This document shows positions 1 to 11,533 of a stretch of 64,000 bases of DNA, one piece after another (position 1 is the stretch's first letter; each line of letters starts with the position of its first letter). This DNA comes from Papio anubis (lineage: Eukaryota > Chordata > Mammalia > Primates > Cercopithecidae): positions 10,313,156 to 10,377,155 of the forward strand of contig NC_044990.1 in assembly GCF_008728515.1 (NCBI RefSeq). The letters run 5' to 3'. A program made the translations under genes and the position numbers. The notes beneath the pieces are model-generated. The model made no database searches. It saw only the letters and a list, made by a program, of their open reading frames with translations, and was not told the DNA's origin.

Positions 1-266
1 GTAAGGAACCGTTAAGTAGGGGTGAAAGATGTGGAAAAGTTCAAACAATAAAATATTCCTTAAAACCTAATAAAGAATTGGAAACATTTGGCTAATTAAC
101 ATTTTCATAGTTAAAGCTCTTAGTCTTCATTAAAGTAAGAAGTATTGTAAAAATGCATGGGCAATTTGACAATTCTGTTTTTAACATAGTTAAGCATGAA
201 GCTGGATTTATCATGGAGCCAAATTTCACATATGTGCTTGCATTGCTTCATGATATGTTTACTGTG

Positions 267-336
267 GTACACGGATAGTGCGCAGTACATGGATAGTGTG
301 CGGTACACGGATAGTGTGCGGTACATGGTCGTGTGC
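267..336. repeat. 18-bp minisatellite, about four units
   Basis: Four consecutive units of 18, 18, 18 and about 16 bp, each starting GTACA(C/T)GG, lie at 267-284, 285-302, 303-320 and 321-336. Units differ at a few positions, mostly C/T exchanges. On the minus strand the array keeps an open frame that yields a six-residue periodic peptide. This is what an 18-bp repeat does by default and is not evidence for a gene. Confidence 0.93.
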
Positions 337-2052
337 CTAAAGTGAATTTCTTGATTGCACAGGATGTACGATGGTGTTGGTGAACTTGGGGATGTGGAAT
401 TGAGTATCAGGAATAAAATATTCATTATGCAGGTTTTCTGGGGCCGTAGGTAACACTGTAGGCTCCAGGGTAAATTGAGTATGAACACTTAGGGTTGGCT
501 TCCTGTTTATTTGCTTTTGCTTCCAGTTTTCATTCCTTGGCTGTTTATTTTCCTCTGGTTTTTGCTTGTGTATCCATATATGTAAAATCATGCTTTTATG
601 ATTTTAGTTGGTTCTTTATTTGGTTCTGTGAATAGTTATTTTGTTTCCTGTGCACTTCTAGCAGGTCGTTATCCGTTCCACTTATCTGCAATTCCTGAAC
701 TACTTTTGCTGGGCCTGCAGGAATTAATGGAGCACACCAGCTTTTTATCCTTAAACCAACCTTGGATTTTAGCCTCCCTGGTATTAAGTGTGTTGAATAC
801 ACTCTCACAAATAGAATTTGAGTCATATTTCTCTCTCTCTGCCTAACTTCTCCAATATTTGTAAAGTATTCATGAATATTCTTAATTCATGTGTTCGTTT
901 GCATACATTTAAGCAGGGTCACCAGGGTCGCTCAGGGAGAGAGAACGCAGAGGCCTGGCATGCAGGCGCAAGAGTAAGAATTTCTTACCAGTCAGTCTTG
1001 GGCCTCTTTCTCTCTATGCAAACTGGTGAATCTCCTCTGTGAAGTGGTAAGTTAATTGGTTGGATAATAAGAAGAACTTAAATATTTTGTCAGAAAAGTG
1101 AAAAACGTAAAATGCCTTTTATTTAGTTCATGTGACTTGAGTAATCTTTGGGAAATAAAGACAGTTTTAAAGATTGTTAGCAAAACAATTGTCTTCAAAA
1201 TGTAAACATGGTCTAAAATTATGTTCAACTGTTAGGTTTTATAAATGCTTTAAGGCCATAAGCTGCTTCTTTGGCTTTTGAAAATTGTTTAACTTGCCTG
1301 CTTTCCAGCTAGGTAAGGCCTGGGGACATGGGGAGTTGGCCATGCCCCAGCTGTGCTGGAAACAGTCAAACCTTATCAGAATGTAACTTACCAGGTTTTT
1401 CATTAAAGTGAAAATTGCTAAGAGTCGCCATTGTAGCATGCAATTAAGACTACTAGAAACAGTTTTACATGCAAGGTGTGTAAGAACAGTAGAATATGGA
1501 GTTTTTCTTGTAAAAGGATATAAAAGGTTTTTGCTTCTTCAAAACTTCTGAGTCATCATTTTGGCAAATAAATAATTTATGGAATCTGGAATCCCAAAAT
1601 CAAACTTCAGTTTTAAAATTGTCTTTCCTAATGCCTGAAAACATCCAGAAAAGAGGTAAGTAGGATTACTTGACATGTTTACATACATGGGATTGCAAAA
1701 ATGACGTTTAATCTTCTTTAGGTTATATTTTTGTGAATAATACTCATATAGATCCCCAAATTGTATAAAGCTACTAATGCAAATAAAACAAAAAATTAAA
1801 TATCATTAATTAATATTAATTTCATGTTAAACCAGCTAATACTGAAATTGTTTAAAATAGTTTATAATCAATGTTTGATCCCATATTCCTGAGAAAACAA
1901 AGCTTCAGGTCAGCCATTTAAACATTTATAAAGGGATTTCATTCAATTGTTATTTTCAAGGCGTGTTTTCTGGTTGTATAAAAGCTTTCCCATGCAAAAG
2001 GGCTGATGTTATAACAGTAGATTATTATGCTACAATGTATTTTCACTAGGTA
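337..2052. other. Non-coding stretch, no feature recognised
   Basis: AT-rich, apparently unique sequence. No frame longer than about 80 codons, no recognisable protein similarity and no interspersed repeat that I can name. A GC-richer patch around 915-975 has a few CpGs but no clear promoter or splice structure. Confidence 0.6.
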
Positions 2053-2060
2053 AAGAAAGC

Positions 2061-2368
2061 TTTTTTTTTTTTTTCGAGACACAGTCTTGCTCTGTCGCCC
2101 AGGCTGGAGTGCAGTGGTGCAATCTCAGCCCACTGCAACTTCCGCCTCCTGGGTTCAAGCAATTCTCCTGCCGCAGCCTTCCAAGTAGCTGGGATTACAG
2201 GCGCCCGCCACGATGCCCAGCTATTTTTTTTTTTTTTTTTGTATTTTTAGTAGAGATGGGGTTTCGCCATGTTGGCCAGCCTGGTCTCGAACTCCTGACC
2301 TCAGGCGATCCACTTGCCTTGGCCTCCTGAAGTGCTGGGATTACAGGCATGAGCCACTGCACCTGGCC
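2061..2368 (-). mobile_element. Alu element, full length, antisense
   Basis: Starts with a T-run and then the two Alu monomers in antisense, including GAGACACAGTCTTGCTCTG, GCTGGGATTACAGG and the terminal CTGGCC. Flanking direct repeats AGAAAGCTTTTT (about 2054-2065) and AGAAAACTTTTT (2369-2380) are the target-site duplication with one mismatch. A second T-run (2225-2240) is the expanded middle A-rich linker. Divergence fits an AluS/J-age copy. Non-autonomous, mobilised by L1 machinery. Confidence 0.97.
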
Positions 2369-2445
2369 AGAAAACTTTTTATGATTGAATCTTCTGGAAA
2401 CATCAGAGAAAGACTGTCCTTGCCATCCACGCTACAACAAAATTT

Positions 2446-3387
2446 TGGAACCTTGAACTTTGAGTTCATAATCTCACAACTGAGAAGGGTCCTTACATGC
2501 TCTTGGAGGTGTGCACTCACTGGAACCCTCAGGGTAAAACTAACCAGGGAAGTTTTCCCAAGAAGAGAATGGCCTCCTTGATGTGGAGTCCATTGTTTTG
2601 GACTGAGTTCATGCACTAGGCCCCAACAAACCAAACCAAACCAAAATGGAGTCACTTGTGCTAAGATTTTAAGGAGACACAGAGATTCTAGAGCAGACCA
2701 GGTTTTGTTTTCCTCCTACAGATCTCTATAACAAACATTTCTGATAGCATAGGTATCCATCCCCTAAAGTTCCCGTTACATCTTTTAACGAAATTCATTT
2801 CCTCTTGCCTAGAGACCATCACACTTATGATCGTGCAACAAAGGTTCCAGCCAGTTCCAGGTGAAGACACCACCACTGGCCATCAGAAAGCTACCCTGCC
2901 TCCACTAGTTGGAGCCGGGCGAGAGTTCCATGATCCCCAGTAGGTGGGGACTACACCTGGAGCCAGCATGAAGCAGTTACAGAAAAAAGACCATCCGTCC
3001 TTCTGCCTCCCATAAAGATTTATGGGGATCACGTCTCTCAGAGGGGAGATGAGGCAGTAAAATAGGGTGTGGAGGCAGGGAACATAAGGCCGATTCATAC
3101 TTCAGCTATGACAGGAAATATCCTCTCTATAGAGCATACGCCGAGTAAATGACTTTGTAACTTTACTTCATCCTCTTCATTTACATAGGGCGTACCCCAA
3201 GTAGAGGGTATTTAAACTCACAAAAACTCTGTAACAGGGCCTTCGAGCCCCTATGCTTGGGCCCGCTCCCACATTGTGGAGTGTACTTTCATTTTCAATA
3301 AATCTCTTCGTCCCTTCCTTGCTTTGTTTGTGTGTTTTGTCTGATTCTTCAAGACGCCAAGAACCTGGACACCCACTACCGTTAACA
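2446..3387 (+). mobile_element. Solo LTR, ERV1-type endogenous retrovirus
   Basis: A block of about 940 bp with LTR architecture: TG at 2446, a TATA-like TATTTAAA at 3209-3216, polyadenylation hexamer AATAAA at 3297-3302, a T/G-rich U5-like segment and an end in GTTAACA at 3387. ATTT precedes the start (2442-2445) and follows the end (3388-3391), the 4-bp target duplication expected for ERV1/gammaretroviral insertions. No primer-binding site or internal gene follows, so it is a solo LTR left by LTR-LTR recombination. I do not recognise the exact family. The left boundary rests on the duplication and could shift. Confidence 0.75.
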
Positions 3388-4727
3388 ATTTTAGAGCCGA
3401 ACCCTCCAGCAGGGACTGTAAAAGATTGGATGCTGTATGCATGATACAAACCCTTCACTCTTCAGGAAGAAGCTGGGAGTTGAGGATTCATTCCTGATTG
3501 TAAGGAGCTGTGCTGAAGATGGGATTTGTGGATGAGTACATCTCCACTCTTCCTGCCTGTTTCAATGTGGATATTTTTCTCAGTTGTTTGGTGTTCAGGA
3601 GTCTTTCAACTAGTTTCTGGCTTTCTCCTGGAGGGAACTGATCCATGTGTTTATTTGGTGCATCTGTGGGAGGAGGGGTAGCCAGGAGCAACTATTTCTT
3701 CATGTTGCTGATGCCACTTTCCAGAATTTTGTTTTGAGCAAATGGCTTGAAGTAGGAGAATACGGTAAATGATTTTTAAGGTCTTAATCTCCTTAAGTTA
3801 AGGAGACTGTTTTAGCAAATATATTTTGGAGCAGATATCTGTTTAGAATCGCTAGCACCTAGAGACAGAGACACTAACCAGAAGATGTTCCTGAAATACA
3901 GGTGGCAAAGATTTAATCCAGGCAGGTGGTTTTCAAAAATAACAATAAGGGCTAAGTCCAAGAATTGGCATAGTTTATACATAACCATAATGTTTATATT
4001 TATTTTTCTCCAAATAAGGCATTTCACTGCATAAGATAATATGTAGCTATGCTTTTTGAGTAAGAGGAAATACATATTAAACATTTCTAAAGCATCTGGA
4101 AAAATACCCCTTTCCCCCACCTGTTCTAGACAGTTAAACCTACTTTGGACCAGCTGAATTTTCCACAATAGTTTCTTTGGATATTAAAATGACTGAATTC
4201 TCCAAGCAGAAAATGGAAATCCCGAAATAGAGATGGAATAACAAGTATTACTTCTGTTCAATCAAATATAAAATTTAAGTGCACAATTAAACTACTACTG
4301 TTTATGTGCTTTAACATTGAAATCTTCTTACCCCATGCAATAATTGAAACTACCTGATGGAAAATAACCAATCTGAGACTGAATAAAATGAATCTAGTGG
4401 TCTCAGGGACGAGCACAGTTAGTCAACTAGTGTTAGTAAAATCCATTTTTATGTCTAATTTTGATTGCAAGTCATTAGGTCAGCACTGAGTTTAAGAATG
4501 TGGCCCAAGAGAAAAGCTGACACATCATGTTCTCACTCTTCGCAACTTCAGCCCCATCTGGTTGAAAATTTCTGCAGTGGTTCCCAGAACAGCTTTTAGA
4601 TAACACTGAGGCATTTGAAAGGAGCTTTCTAAGGACCAAATAATCTTCAAAAATTTCAAAAGAAAAACCAAATGCTCTTCTAAGCTTTTGCTACTCAAGA
4701 TGCTTATTGTGGGCCGATCGTAACGAC
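3388..4727. other. Non-coding stretch, no feature recognised
   Basis: No convincing frame or named repeat. The longest minus-strand frame (about 118 codons near 3812-4168) has a low-complexity, unfamiliar translation and no codon bias suggestive of a gene. Confidence 0.55.
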
Positions 4728-4835
4728 ATGTCCTAGGACTTGTCAGACTTGCAGAATCTCAGGCCCCACCCAGGCTTACTGAATCAGAATGTTCTTTTTC
4801 ACAAGATCCCCAGGTGATTTAGATTAAAAGTTGGA
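4728..4835 (-). mobile_element. MER5A-like hAT DNA transposon fragment
   Basis: Contains, in order, the antisense MER5A landmarks GAATCTCAGGCCCCACCCAG, CTTACTGAATCAGAATGTTC and CCCAGGTGATTTAGATTAAA. MER5A is a short non-autonomous Charlie-type (hAT) element. The copy is truncated and diverged, as expected for an old mammalian transposon. Confidence 0.7.
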
Positions 4836-6044
4836 CCTATTAAGTCTTGTTTTAAGCTCTTTGAACAGGTTTTGGTTGGGGGTGAGAGAGTTCCATGTTT
4901 TAAGAGACAAGTGCTGATTCTTTGGGAGGAGATTTTCATTGCAGCTACGCAACTGAACAGCTCACTGGGAAAATGCAGAAAAGGAAAGAGCCTCTTTAAG
5001 ATCACAGCCTCGGGAGGCAACCATGCTCAGAGGACTAACCCATTCTGTGGTACAGCGGAGTTTCTTCACGCCTTTAGGTCACTTATCAAGTTTAAATGAA
5101 ACCTGCCTATTTCTGCATCAGGCAGGAGCTATTAATGCTTTCTCCACAGATTTGCAAACCCATGTGTTTGTCGTTACGCATTTAAGGATTAGCAGCCATC
5201 TTCAAGGGGGCTAATCCTTCAGCACCTGATCAGACAAGAGAAAATAATTAGACCTACAAATAGCCTGACTTTTTAATTGCACAAAATACATTTCCCTCCT
5301 CCCACAGGAGGACACAGATCATTCCATAATCCAAGACATGCAGAGATGCTAACTGAGATGCGTGACAGGGTCCAAATTCAGTCTTCTTCCAATTTTTCAA
5401 AGTGCAATTCTGGCCCAAACCTCTGCACAAGCATAGAACCCCGCCAGTTACATCTTGTGCAGTATGAGGAAATCCTTTCCATTTTAGTCTCTGGCAGTCA
5501 GGACCCCTCTATTTTGTTTTGAGATTGATTTTCTAGCTAAAACTTTGTACTTTTTGTTCCCAAAGATCTTCATGGGCAGAACAGACAGAGCTGGATGGGG
5601 TGGATGAGGAGAGGGCCAGGTGGACAAATGGCTTCATGCTGAGGATGCAGCACAGGGATGGGCTTGTGGAGAAGGCTCTTTCCTTCATTTCTCTTCTTGG
5701 ATCTCTTCTATCACAAGGGATATGTCAACCCTTCATGCTCTCACCATTATAATAGTAACTTTCGTGATCTAATTTAGTTAGCTCATCAGTGTGATTCCAT
5801 TCAGAAATGACTACCTAAAATGATATCTAAATTTCAAATAATAATTGTAATTTAACCATCACTTTAACTGATTGCCCAGCCTGCCATTTTAGGACTTTAT
5901 TATCATGCTCTGCTTAGATATTTAAAAGGGTCTTCACTGAATCAGCCTAAAGCTTCTGAAAATCCCTACTAATGAATTACCACGTGGAACCTTCACAGAA
6001 TTCCTCAGCCTCAGTGTTCCATAATAGAGACAGGCATAGAGGGA
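4836..6044. other. Non-coding stretch, no feature recognised
   Basis: Mixed-composition unique DNA with no frame above about 80 codons and no repeat that I can name. Confidence 0.5.
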
Positions 6045-6237
6045 AGAATGCTGACTTTGAAGCAAGATGCACCGAAGTCAGCATCTTAGCTCTGTCATCT
6101 TGGGTAAGTTACTAACGCCTCACTGAGTCTCAGTTCCTCACTGTATTGGGGGAAATAATACCTATTGCATAGTTTTCTGTGTAGATTAAAAGAGATAGCA
6201 AATGTAAGTTGCTTAGCAAGAATACTGGCACCTAGTG
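6045..6237 (+). mobile_element. MIR SINE, sense
   Basis: Shows the MIR order: TCATCTTGGGTAAGTTACTAA (tRNA-derived/core part), CTCAGTTCCTCACTGTATTG, a GAAATAATACCTA stretch, a TTAAAAGAGATA stretch, and AAGAATACTGGCACCTAGT at the 3' end. Very old mammalian SINE formerly mobilised by L2. Confidence 0.85.
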
Positions 6238-7184
6238 GGGAACCAAGAGGTTTAATCCTTATTTTAATCTCCCTTTCCTTTCTTGATGAATGGTGTCTGT
6301 AGCCTGAGCCTGTCAGGAGGTTACGTGGCCAAAATTTTATTGAGTGAGTGCAATCCAGGGAATCCAAGGAAGCAAAAGTGAAGGAATCAGGTAAATGAGA
6401 TGAAGGAAGAGAAGAAGTACAGGATGGTACATTTCCAAGCTGTCTAGACTGGACCGGAAAACATCCTTGTTGCTCAGTTATGCAGGACATCACCAGGGAG
6501 GGCATATGGAAGTGTGCGTCTCAGCACAATTTCTCGGGAGGAGGAGGAGAGAATAATCTATCTGTTGGCTCCTTTCTTTCTCCTGTTGCTTGTTGGCCAA
6601 ATCCAGCCCCCACTGGCACAATTGGATTGTCAACTCACCTAGATTTCTAGGTTATTTTTGCCACAAGAGTGCTGGCATTGAGCCAATGAAAGGGCATGAG
6701 CCAGAAACATTTAATACCTGTCTCTCTGCCACATGCAGCTTTGAAGACCCATCTTGGAAAGTCAGTGGGTTGGGTGGCCTAGGAGGCCTCTGGCATCTGC
6801 ACCTAGCATTGACAGGAAAGCTCAAGGGTGGGAGATGACGGCCCTGCAGTGTGAGGTCGGAGGTGTGACATGACACACAGCCTGGTTCTTCTTCGAACTT
6901 CACGGGACTTCAGGACTAGCTGCTTGCTGCAGCAGGGTCAACTGCTGAGCAGCTCCCCTGAGTGGGCAGGGACGAAACTCAGCGGGCAAAGAGGGACATC
7001 TTCTCTCTGTGCCAACGATAATGCCATTGGTGCCAAGAAATCTCCCTGGAGAGTCACCCATAGCACTGAGCAGAAAAATCATAGCCAACCAAATCTGAGA
7101 AGTACATGAACTGGGTCTGGTATTGTGAGAGTAGGATATGGGCTTTCAATAATTCATGAATGTGGAGGGATGTAAAATTGGCTC
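6238..7184. other. Non-coding stretch, no feature recognised
   Basis: Moderately GC-rich around 6800-7060, with several frames of 60-136 codons on both strands that overlap one another and resemble no known family. No exon structure stands out. Confidence 0.5.
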
Positions 7185-7193
7185 TCAACACAG

Positions 7194-7515
7194 GTTTTTT
7201 TTTGTTTTGTTTTGTTTTCTGGTTTTTTTGTTTTTTGAGATGGAGTCTCTCTCTGTGGCCAGGCTGGAGTGCAGTGGTGCAATCTCAGCTCACTGCAACC
7301 TCTGACTCCTGCGTTCAAGCAATTCTCCTGCCTCAGCCTCCCAAGTAGCTGGGATACAGGCATGCACCACCACGCCCAGCTAATTTTTGTATTTTTAGTA
7401 GAGATGGGGTTTCACCATTGTCGGCCAGGATGGTCTCGATCTCCTGACCTCATGATCGGCCCACCTCAGCCTCCCAAAGTGCTGGGATCACAGGCGTGAG
7501 CCACCGCGCCCGGCC
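7194..7515 (-). mobile_element. Alu element, full length, antisense, with TSD
   Basis: Antisense Alu beginning with a T/G-interrupted tail (TTTTGTTTTG repeats) and ending CCACCGCGCCCGGCC. Perfect 9-bp target duplications TCAACACAG flank it at 7185-7193 and 7516-7524. A CTCATGATCGGCCCACC stretch shows minor mutation. AluS- or Y-like body. Confidence 0.97.
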
Positions 7516-7524
7516 TCAACACAG

Positions 7525-8139
7525 TTTTGTCTTGGGTCAAGTTTATTTTTAGTGCCCTTCGGATTAAAGCTCAGGAGAAAGGTTGGATTTAGAGACCTTG
7601 ATTTGCAGAATTCGCTTGTCTTCTGTCTGACTCTAAAGTCTATTTTCAATCACATCACTGTGCCTACTGCTTCAGTACAAAGATGGTGCCAAAGCCATGG
7701 GATGGAATATCACCACCCAGAATGAGTAGGGACCAGGACTCCTCGTACCTGAAATGATGGAACAAAAGGCTATGGAAGACCTGAAAACTAAGGTCTTAGC
7801 AACAGAGAGAAAGCCAAGAGAGAGAAATTAAGAAATTAAGAAAGAAGAGATTTTCAGATTAAAGGAAGGGATCCTCAGTGTCAGATGATACAGAGAGGCT
7901 GAGCAGAATAGGAAGAAACAAAATAACAGAATTTTGTAACTGCCACTCTGACCAGAACAATTTCTGTGGCAAGATGGGGATTAACTAAAAGTATTGCTGA
8001 GTATTGAGCAGTGTAGTGAAGTGAGGAAATAGAGCGAATTAAAAAATTTTTTTTACCTAAAATTGGCAAATAGGAAGACAAAAGTTTTGGTACCTTGGTG
8101 GGGAGGGGGAAATCAGAGTTGAAGTAAATTTTTTTTTCA
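7525..8139. other. Non-coding stretch, no feature recognised
   Basis: Purine-rich (AAGAAATTAAGAAAG) around 7810-7870, otherwise unremarkable. No gene-like frame. Confidence 0.45.
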
Positions 8140-8835
8140 AAGCACAATTCATTTATTCAATCTGCTATGACACTATTGGGTGGTTTCCAACTTCTTGACA
8201 ATTAGAAATAATGCTGCTATAAACATTCTTGCAAATGTCTTTGGGTGCATATGTGTTCCTATTTTGGTTGAGCATCTCTAGCGATAGTCATGGTGCATTT
8301 CAATATTCAATCAATAGCTCAGTTTACTGATATGTCAGTTACATCATGTTGATAAACCATCTGTTACCTTACTATTTATGTAAGTTTCTGTTCTGTAAGT
8401 TACTGACGGAGGTGTCTTAAAACCCACAGTACATTATTGATAACTACGTCTCCTTTTACTTTTGTTAATTTTTGCTGTCTTAGAAAAACATACAAATTTT
8501 GAATTGTATATTTAACCATTAACAGATTTAGAGCTTTTTTATATCTTCTTGGTAAGTAGAAATTTTTGTTGCTGTGAAATTTCCTTCTTTATCTCTAGTA
8601 ATATTTCTTATCTTGAAGTGTTCTTTATCTGATATTTACTATCTCTTGCTCAGGGTTTGGAAGGAATATCTTTTTCTATCCTTCTACTTTCAATCTTTCT
8701 ATGTCCTTATATTCAAGACTTGTCTCTTGGAATCAGAATATGGTTTTAAAATCCTATTTTCTCTGATCAAACATTGCCATTTCTAAAGCATTTAGTTCAT
8801 TTATGTTTATTATAATTATCTAGAAGCAAGGTATT
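8140..8835 (-). mobile_element. Ancient LINE-1 (L1M-type) ORF2 fragment, antisense
   Basis: 8140-8290 resembles the antisense 3' part of L1 ORF2 (AATAATGCTGCTATAAACATTC, then a TTGGGTGCATATGTG stretch). 8480-8835 resembles the antisense reverse-transcriptase-upstream region (GAATATCTTTTTCTATCCTT, then TTCAATCTTTCTATG). Heavily decayed with internal deletions, so it may be two fragments of one old insertion. No open frame survives. Confidence 0.6.
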
Positions 8836-9445
8836 TTTAAGATAGTGGAAGCATTTATTCTATTTGTGGGAAGGAGGGAAGGAAAATCTCACCTTAAGTA
8901 GCTGTCAGCCTGTCTTTCCCTGGAGTCCCCTATCTCCACATTCTTCTATGTCCACTTTGTCACAGCTTCAAAGGGGCAGATTTCCCAGATCCTGCTAATG
9001 CTGCTGTTCTGATTAATTTGGAACTTCGGAAGAAGTTTATTTGGAGTGGCAGAAATAATGACTTTTTTATTTATCCTTCTGACTTTTGTCTTAATATGTA
9101 ATCCAATTTTATCTAATTTTTTTCATACAAGCTGGTATTCCCTGTACCCACTATACTATAACCTTCCCTTTATTTATAGAGTGGCTAATTTAGTGAGCAC
9201 TCACTTGTGCTTGTTGCATGGTGGGATGAAAGGGGAAGGGGCATGGTTGGGAAGGAGGCTGGATATACTGGCTGAGCACTGAACTGTGCAGCCTGTAACA
9301 ATGGAGAGCTTGCAATTCTCTGATGCACAAAAGTTGACGCTGACCTTCTCTTGGCTGAACTGTTTGCCAGCTTTTCCTTAGTCAACTCCCAAATGACAGC
9401 ATCCTTAGCAGAAAATCCTCGGCACTTGGTGAGACAGATAATCCC
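8836..9445. other. Non-coding stretch, no feature recognised
   Basis: No coding or repeat assignment. A G-rich patch (GGGAAGGAGGGAAGG) lies at 8868-8882. Confidence 0.45.
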
Positions 9446-9622
9446 GGTGGTTAAACTCATGGGCTCTGAAGCCACACTAGTTTTAAAGCTTGGCTCTATT
9501 CCTTATAATCTGTGTGATCTTGAGCAAATTCTTTACCTTCTTGAGCCTTCATTTCTTCATCGGTAAAGTGGGGATAAAATGATACTACTTTATGGATTTT
9601 TAATGAGGAGAAAATGAACATA
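9446..9622 (+). mobile_element. MIR SINE, 5' portion, split by an LTR
   Basis: Starts GGGCTCTGAAGCCACACTAG and proceeds through TGTGTGATCTTGAGCAAATTC and TCATCGGTAAAGTGGGGATA, the MIR core order. It stops abruptly at the LTR starting at 9628. The MIR 3' end resumes after the LTR (10019-10075). Confidence 0.85.
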
Positions 9623-9627
9623 TATGT

Positions 9628-10013
9628 TGTGATGTTAATTTTACCTGTCAACTTGGCTAGGCCACAGTACCCAGTTATTTAATTAAACAGTCATCTAGGT
9701 GTTGCTCTGAAGGTATTTTGCAGATGTGGTTAACATCTACAATCAGCTGACTTTAAGTAAAGGACACTATCTTCTATCATCTGAGTTGGCCTTATTCAAT
9801 CAGTTGAAAAGCCTGAAGAGCAGAACTGAGATTTCCAGGGGAAGAAGAAATTCTGCTTCAAATTCTGCTTCAAATTCTGCTTCAGCCTGCCGGCTGCCTA
9901 TGGATTTTGGACTTGCCAGCCTCACAATTGCATAGACCAGGTCCTTGGAATAAGACACAACGTGTATTTATATCCTAGTGGTTCTACTGCTCTGGAGAAC
10001 TCTGACTAATACA
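9628..10013 (+). mobile_element. MLT2-like (ERVL) solo LTR inserted in a MIR
   Basis: Begins TGTGATGTTAATTTTACCTG and ends GGAGAACTCTGACTAATACA, the characteristic ends of MLT2-type ERVL LTRs. Length is 386 bp. TATGT (9623-9627) and TATGC (10014-10018) flank it as a 5-bp target duplication with one change, the size expected for ERVL. No internal region is present. An internal 12-bp triplication is listed separately. Confidence 0.85.
9848..9883. repeat. 12-bp exact triplication inside the LTR
   Basis: The unit AAATTCTGCTTC occurs three times without change (9848-9859, 9860-9871, 9872-9883). Identical units inside an old LTR imply a late local expansion. Confidence 0.95.
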
Positions 10014-10018
10014 TATGC

Positions 10019-10075
10019 GCAAAGCCTCTGGCACAGTGCCTTGCTGGCCATCAGTCCTCAGGAAGTGTTGGCCTA
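10019..10075 (+). mobile_element. MIR SINE, 3' portion after the LTR
   Basis: CAAAGCCTCTGGCACAGTGC followed by a CAGTCCTCAGGAAGTGTTGG stretch matches the MIR 3' end and continues the element cut at 9622. Confidence 0.75.
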
Positions 10076-11304
10076 CCGTTATTATTCTACGCATATCTGA
10101 TTAGCACAGAGAATGCTTTCTGGAAGCATGAAGCTGTCAGAGGATAATCCCTACCAAAAGGCAAGCTCAACAGTCATTCATTCTTGTCATACCTCCTGCA
10201 GTTGTGACCTGCCTCTGTTCTGTTTTGTTTTGTTTTTCCTGTGCAATGATGGTCCTTATGATGCTCTTCATAATATCACAGGTCTTGCACCACGCCCCAC
10301 TTGGCAGCTGATTTGCCCCCTGTGCTTCTCTGACATTTCCTTGAGAAGGCCACTGGCCACCAAGCTGCACTTCAACCTCAACCTCTACCTCTTCCATCCT
10401 CTGCAGCACCTGTGGCACTGTTGCTTGTGCGCCCTTTGTGGTTGTTTTGTGAGTCAACATTGAACCCTAGAATATTCCATAATGGAAGAAAGAGCGACCA
10501 CAGAGAGTTGAACTTCATCCTGACTGGACAAAGCACCCTATGAGATGTCAGCTCATCGGCTGAGAGCTTTGGATAGCACTTTATTTACTGCACTCACTCT
10601 ATATAAGAAAATATTTTTGTAGGTCAAAAAGATTGAATATTGGTAACTTCACATGCTTCACCCTAATAATTGTACTCTTCCTTACTGGAATGGATTTATA
10701 CAGTCTCTCTCTATATTTTTAATTAAAAGATGTTTCTATGACCAGAGTATTACAGCAAATCAGTGCCGTATAGGACTGCACTAAGCAACATACATGTGTT
10801 CTTATTGTTGTTATCCTCATGAGACTTTATAGCAAAAGGCAATCCAAGGGCACCACAGAGTGAGCCTTGGCCTGAACAGGCCACTTTCCTGGTCTTGGTC
10901 TCTTGGAGATGGAGTGGGCTCAATGAGGAGGTACGGGCAGCTCTCTGATTGTCATTACAGACAGGCAGACTTGGAGCAAGCTATGCCTCCAGCCCAGAGG
11001 ACCATCGCAGAGCCATTTGTTTGCTCCCCTGAGTATTAGGTGTTTTGTTAGCAGCTCTTCTCTGCCAGTGAGTGATTTTCATTGTTTTGTGAATTTTTAG
11101 TACAGATAGTATCAAAGGCTATGTGGCAAGATGCTAAGCATATACTTATGTAGGCTTTTGCGAAGCAGAAAAATATTGAATTTTAGTCATTAAAAATTGT
11201 ACACTTCTGTCTTATGCATCACACCGTCTACAGAGGCTGTTGAAGTGCCACATCCTTACTGGATGCTCAGTGAACACGTAAGCTGCCATTGATGTAGTGG
11301 TGAC
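10076..11304. other. Non-coding stretch, no feature recognised
   Basis: Includes overlapping plus and minus frames of about 100-116 codons at 10113-10463. The minus frame's acidic run comes from a CCTCAACCTCTACCTCTTCC low-complexity tract. Neither resembles a known protein. Confidence 0.5.
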
Positions 11305-11533
11305 AAGGCCTTGACTTTTAGCTGGACTAACCAGGCTTAAGTCATAGTTCTGCTACTGCATCGTTGTGTAACCTTGGGGAAGTTAACCTCACTGTGACTC
11401 AGTTTTCTCACCCAAAATGGGGACAGAAACAATCCCCTATCTAAAAGGATTGTAATGAGATAATATCTGTAAACCATAGTGCTATGTATATAAAAAGCAT
11501 AGTATGTGCTGACTATTGTTATTCAATGAATGA
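11305..11533 (+). mobile_element. MIR SINE, sense
   Basis: GTTGTGTAACCTTGGGGAAG, CTCAGTTTTCTCACCCAAAA, TTGTAATGAGATAATATCTG and a final ATTGTTATTCAATGAATGA follow the MIR consensus order nearly end to end. Confidence 0.88.

Noticed and set aside
120..488. Periodic peptide from a 122-codon minus frame
   Set aside because: The periodicity comes from the 18-bp minisatellite whose length is a multiple of three; nothing else supports a protein.
2109..2330. Open frames with SWDYRRPP-type translations
   Set aside because: These peptides are the classical translation of antisense Alu sequence and recur at 12683, 18793, 27636, 43408 and 45486.
6095..6505. 136-codon minus frame as a gene
   Set aside because: It overlaps a MIR element and has no recognisable family or codon pattern.
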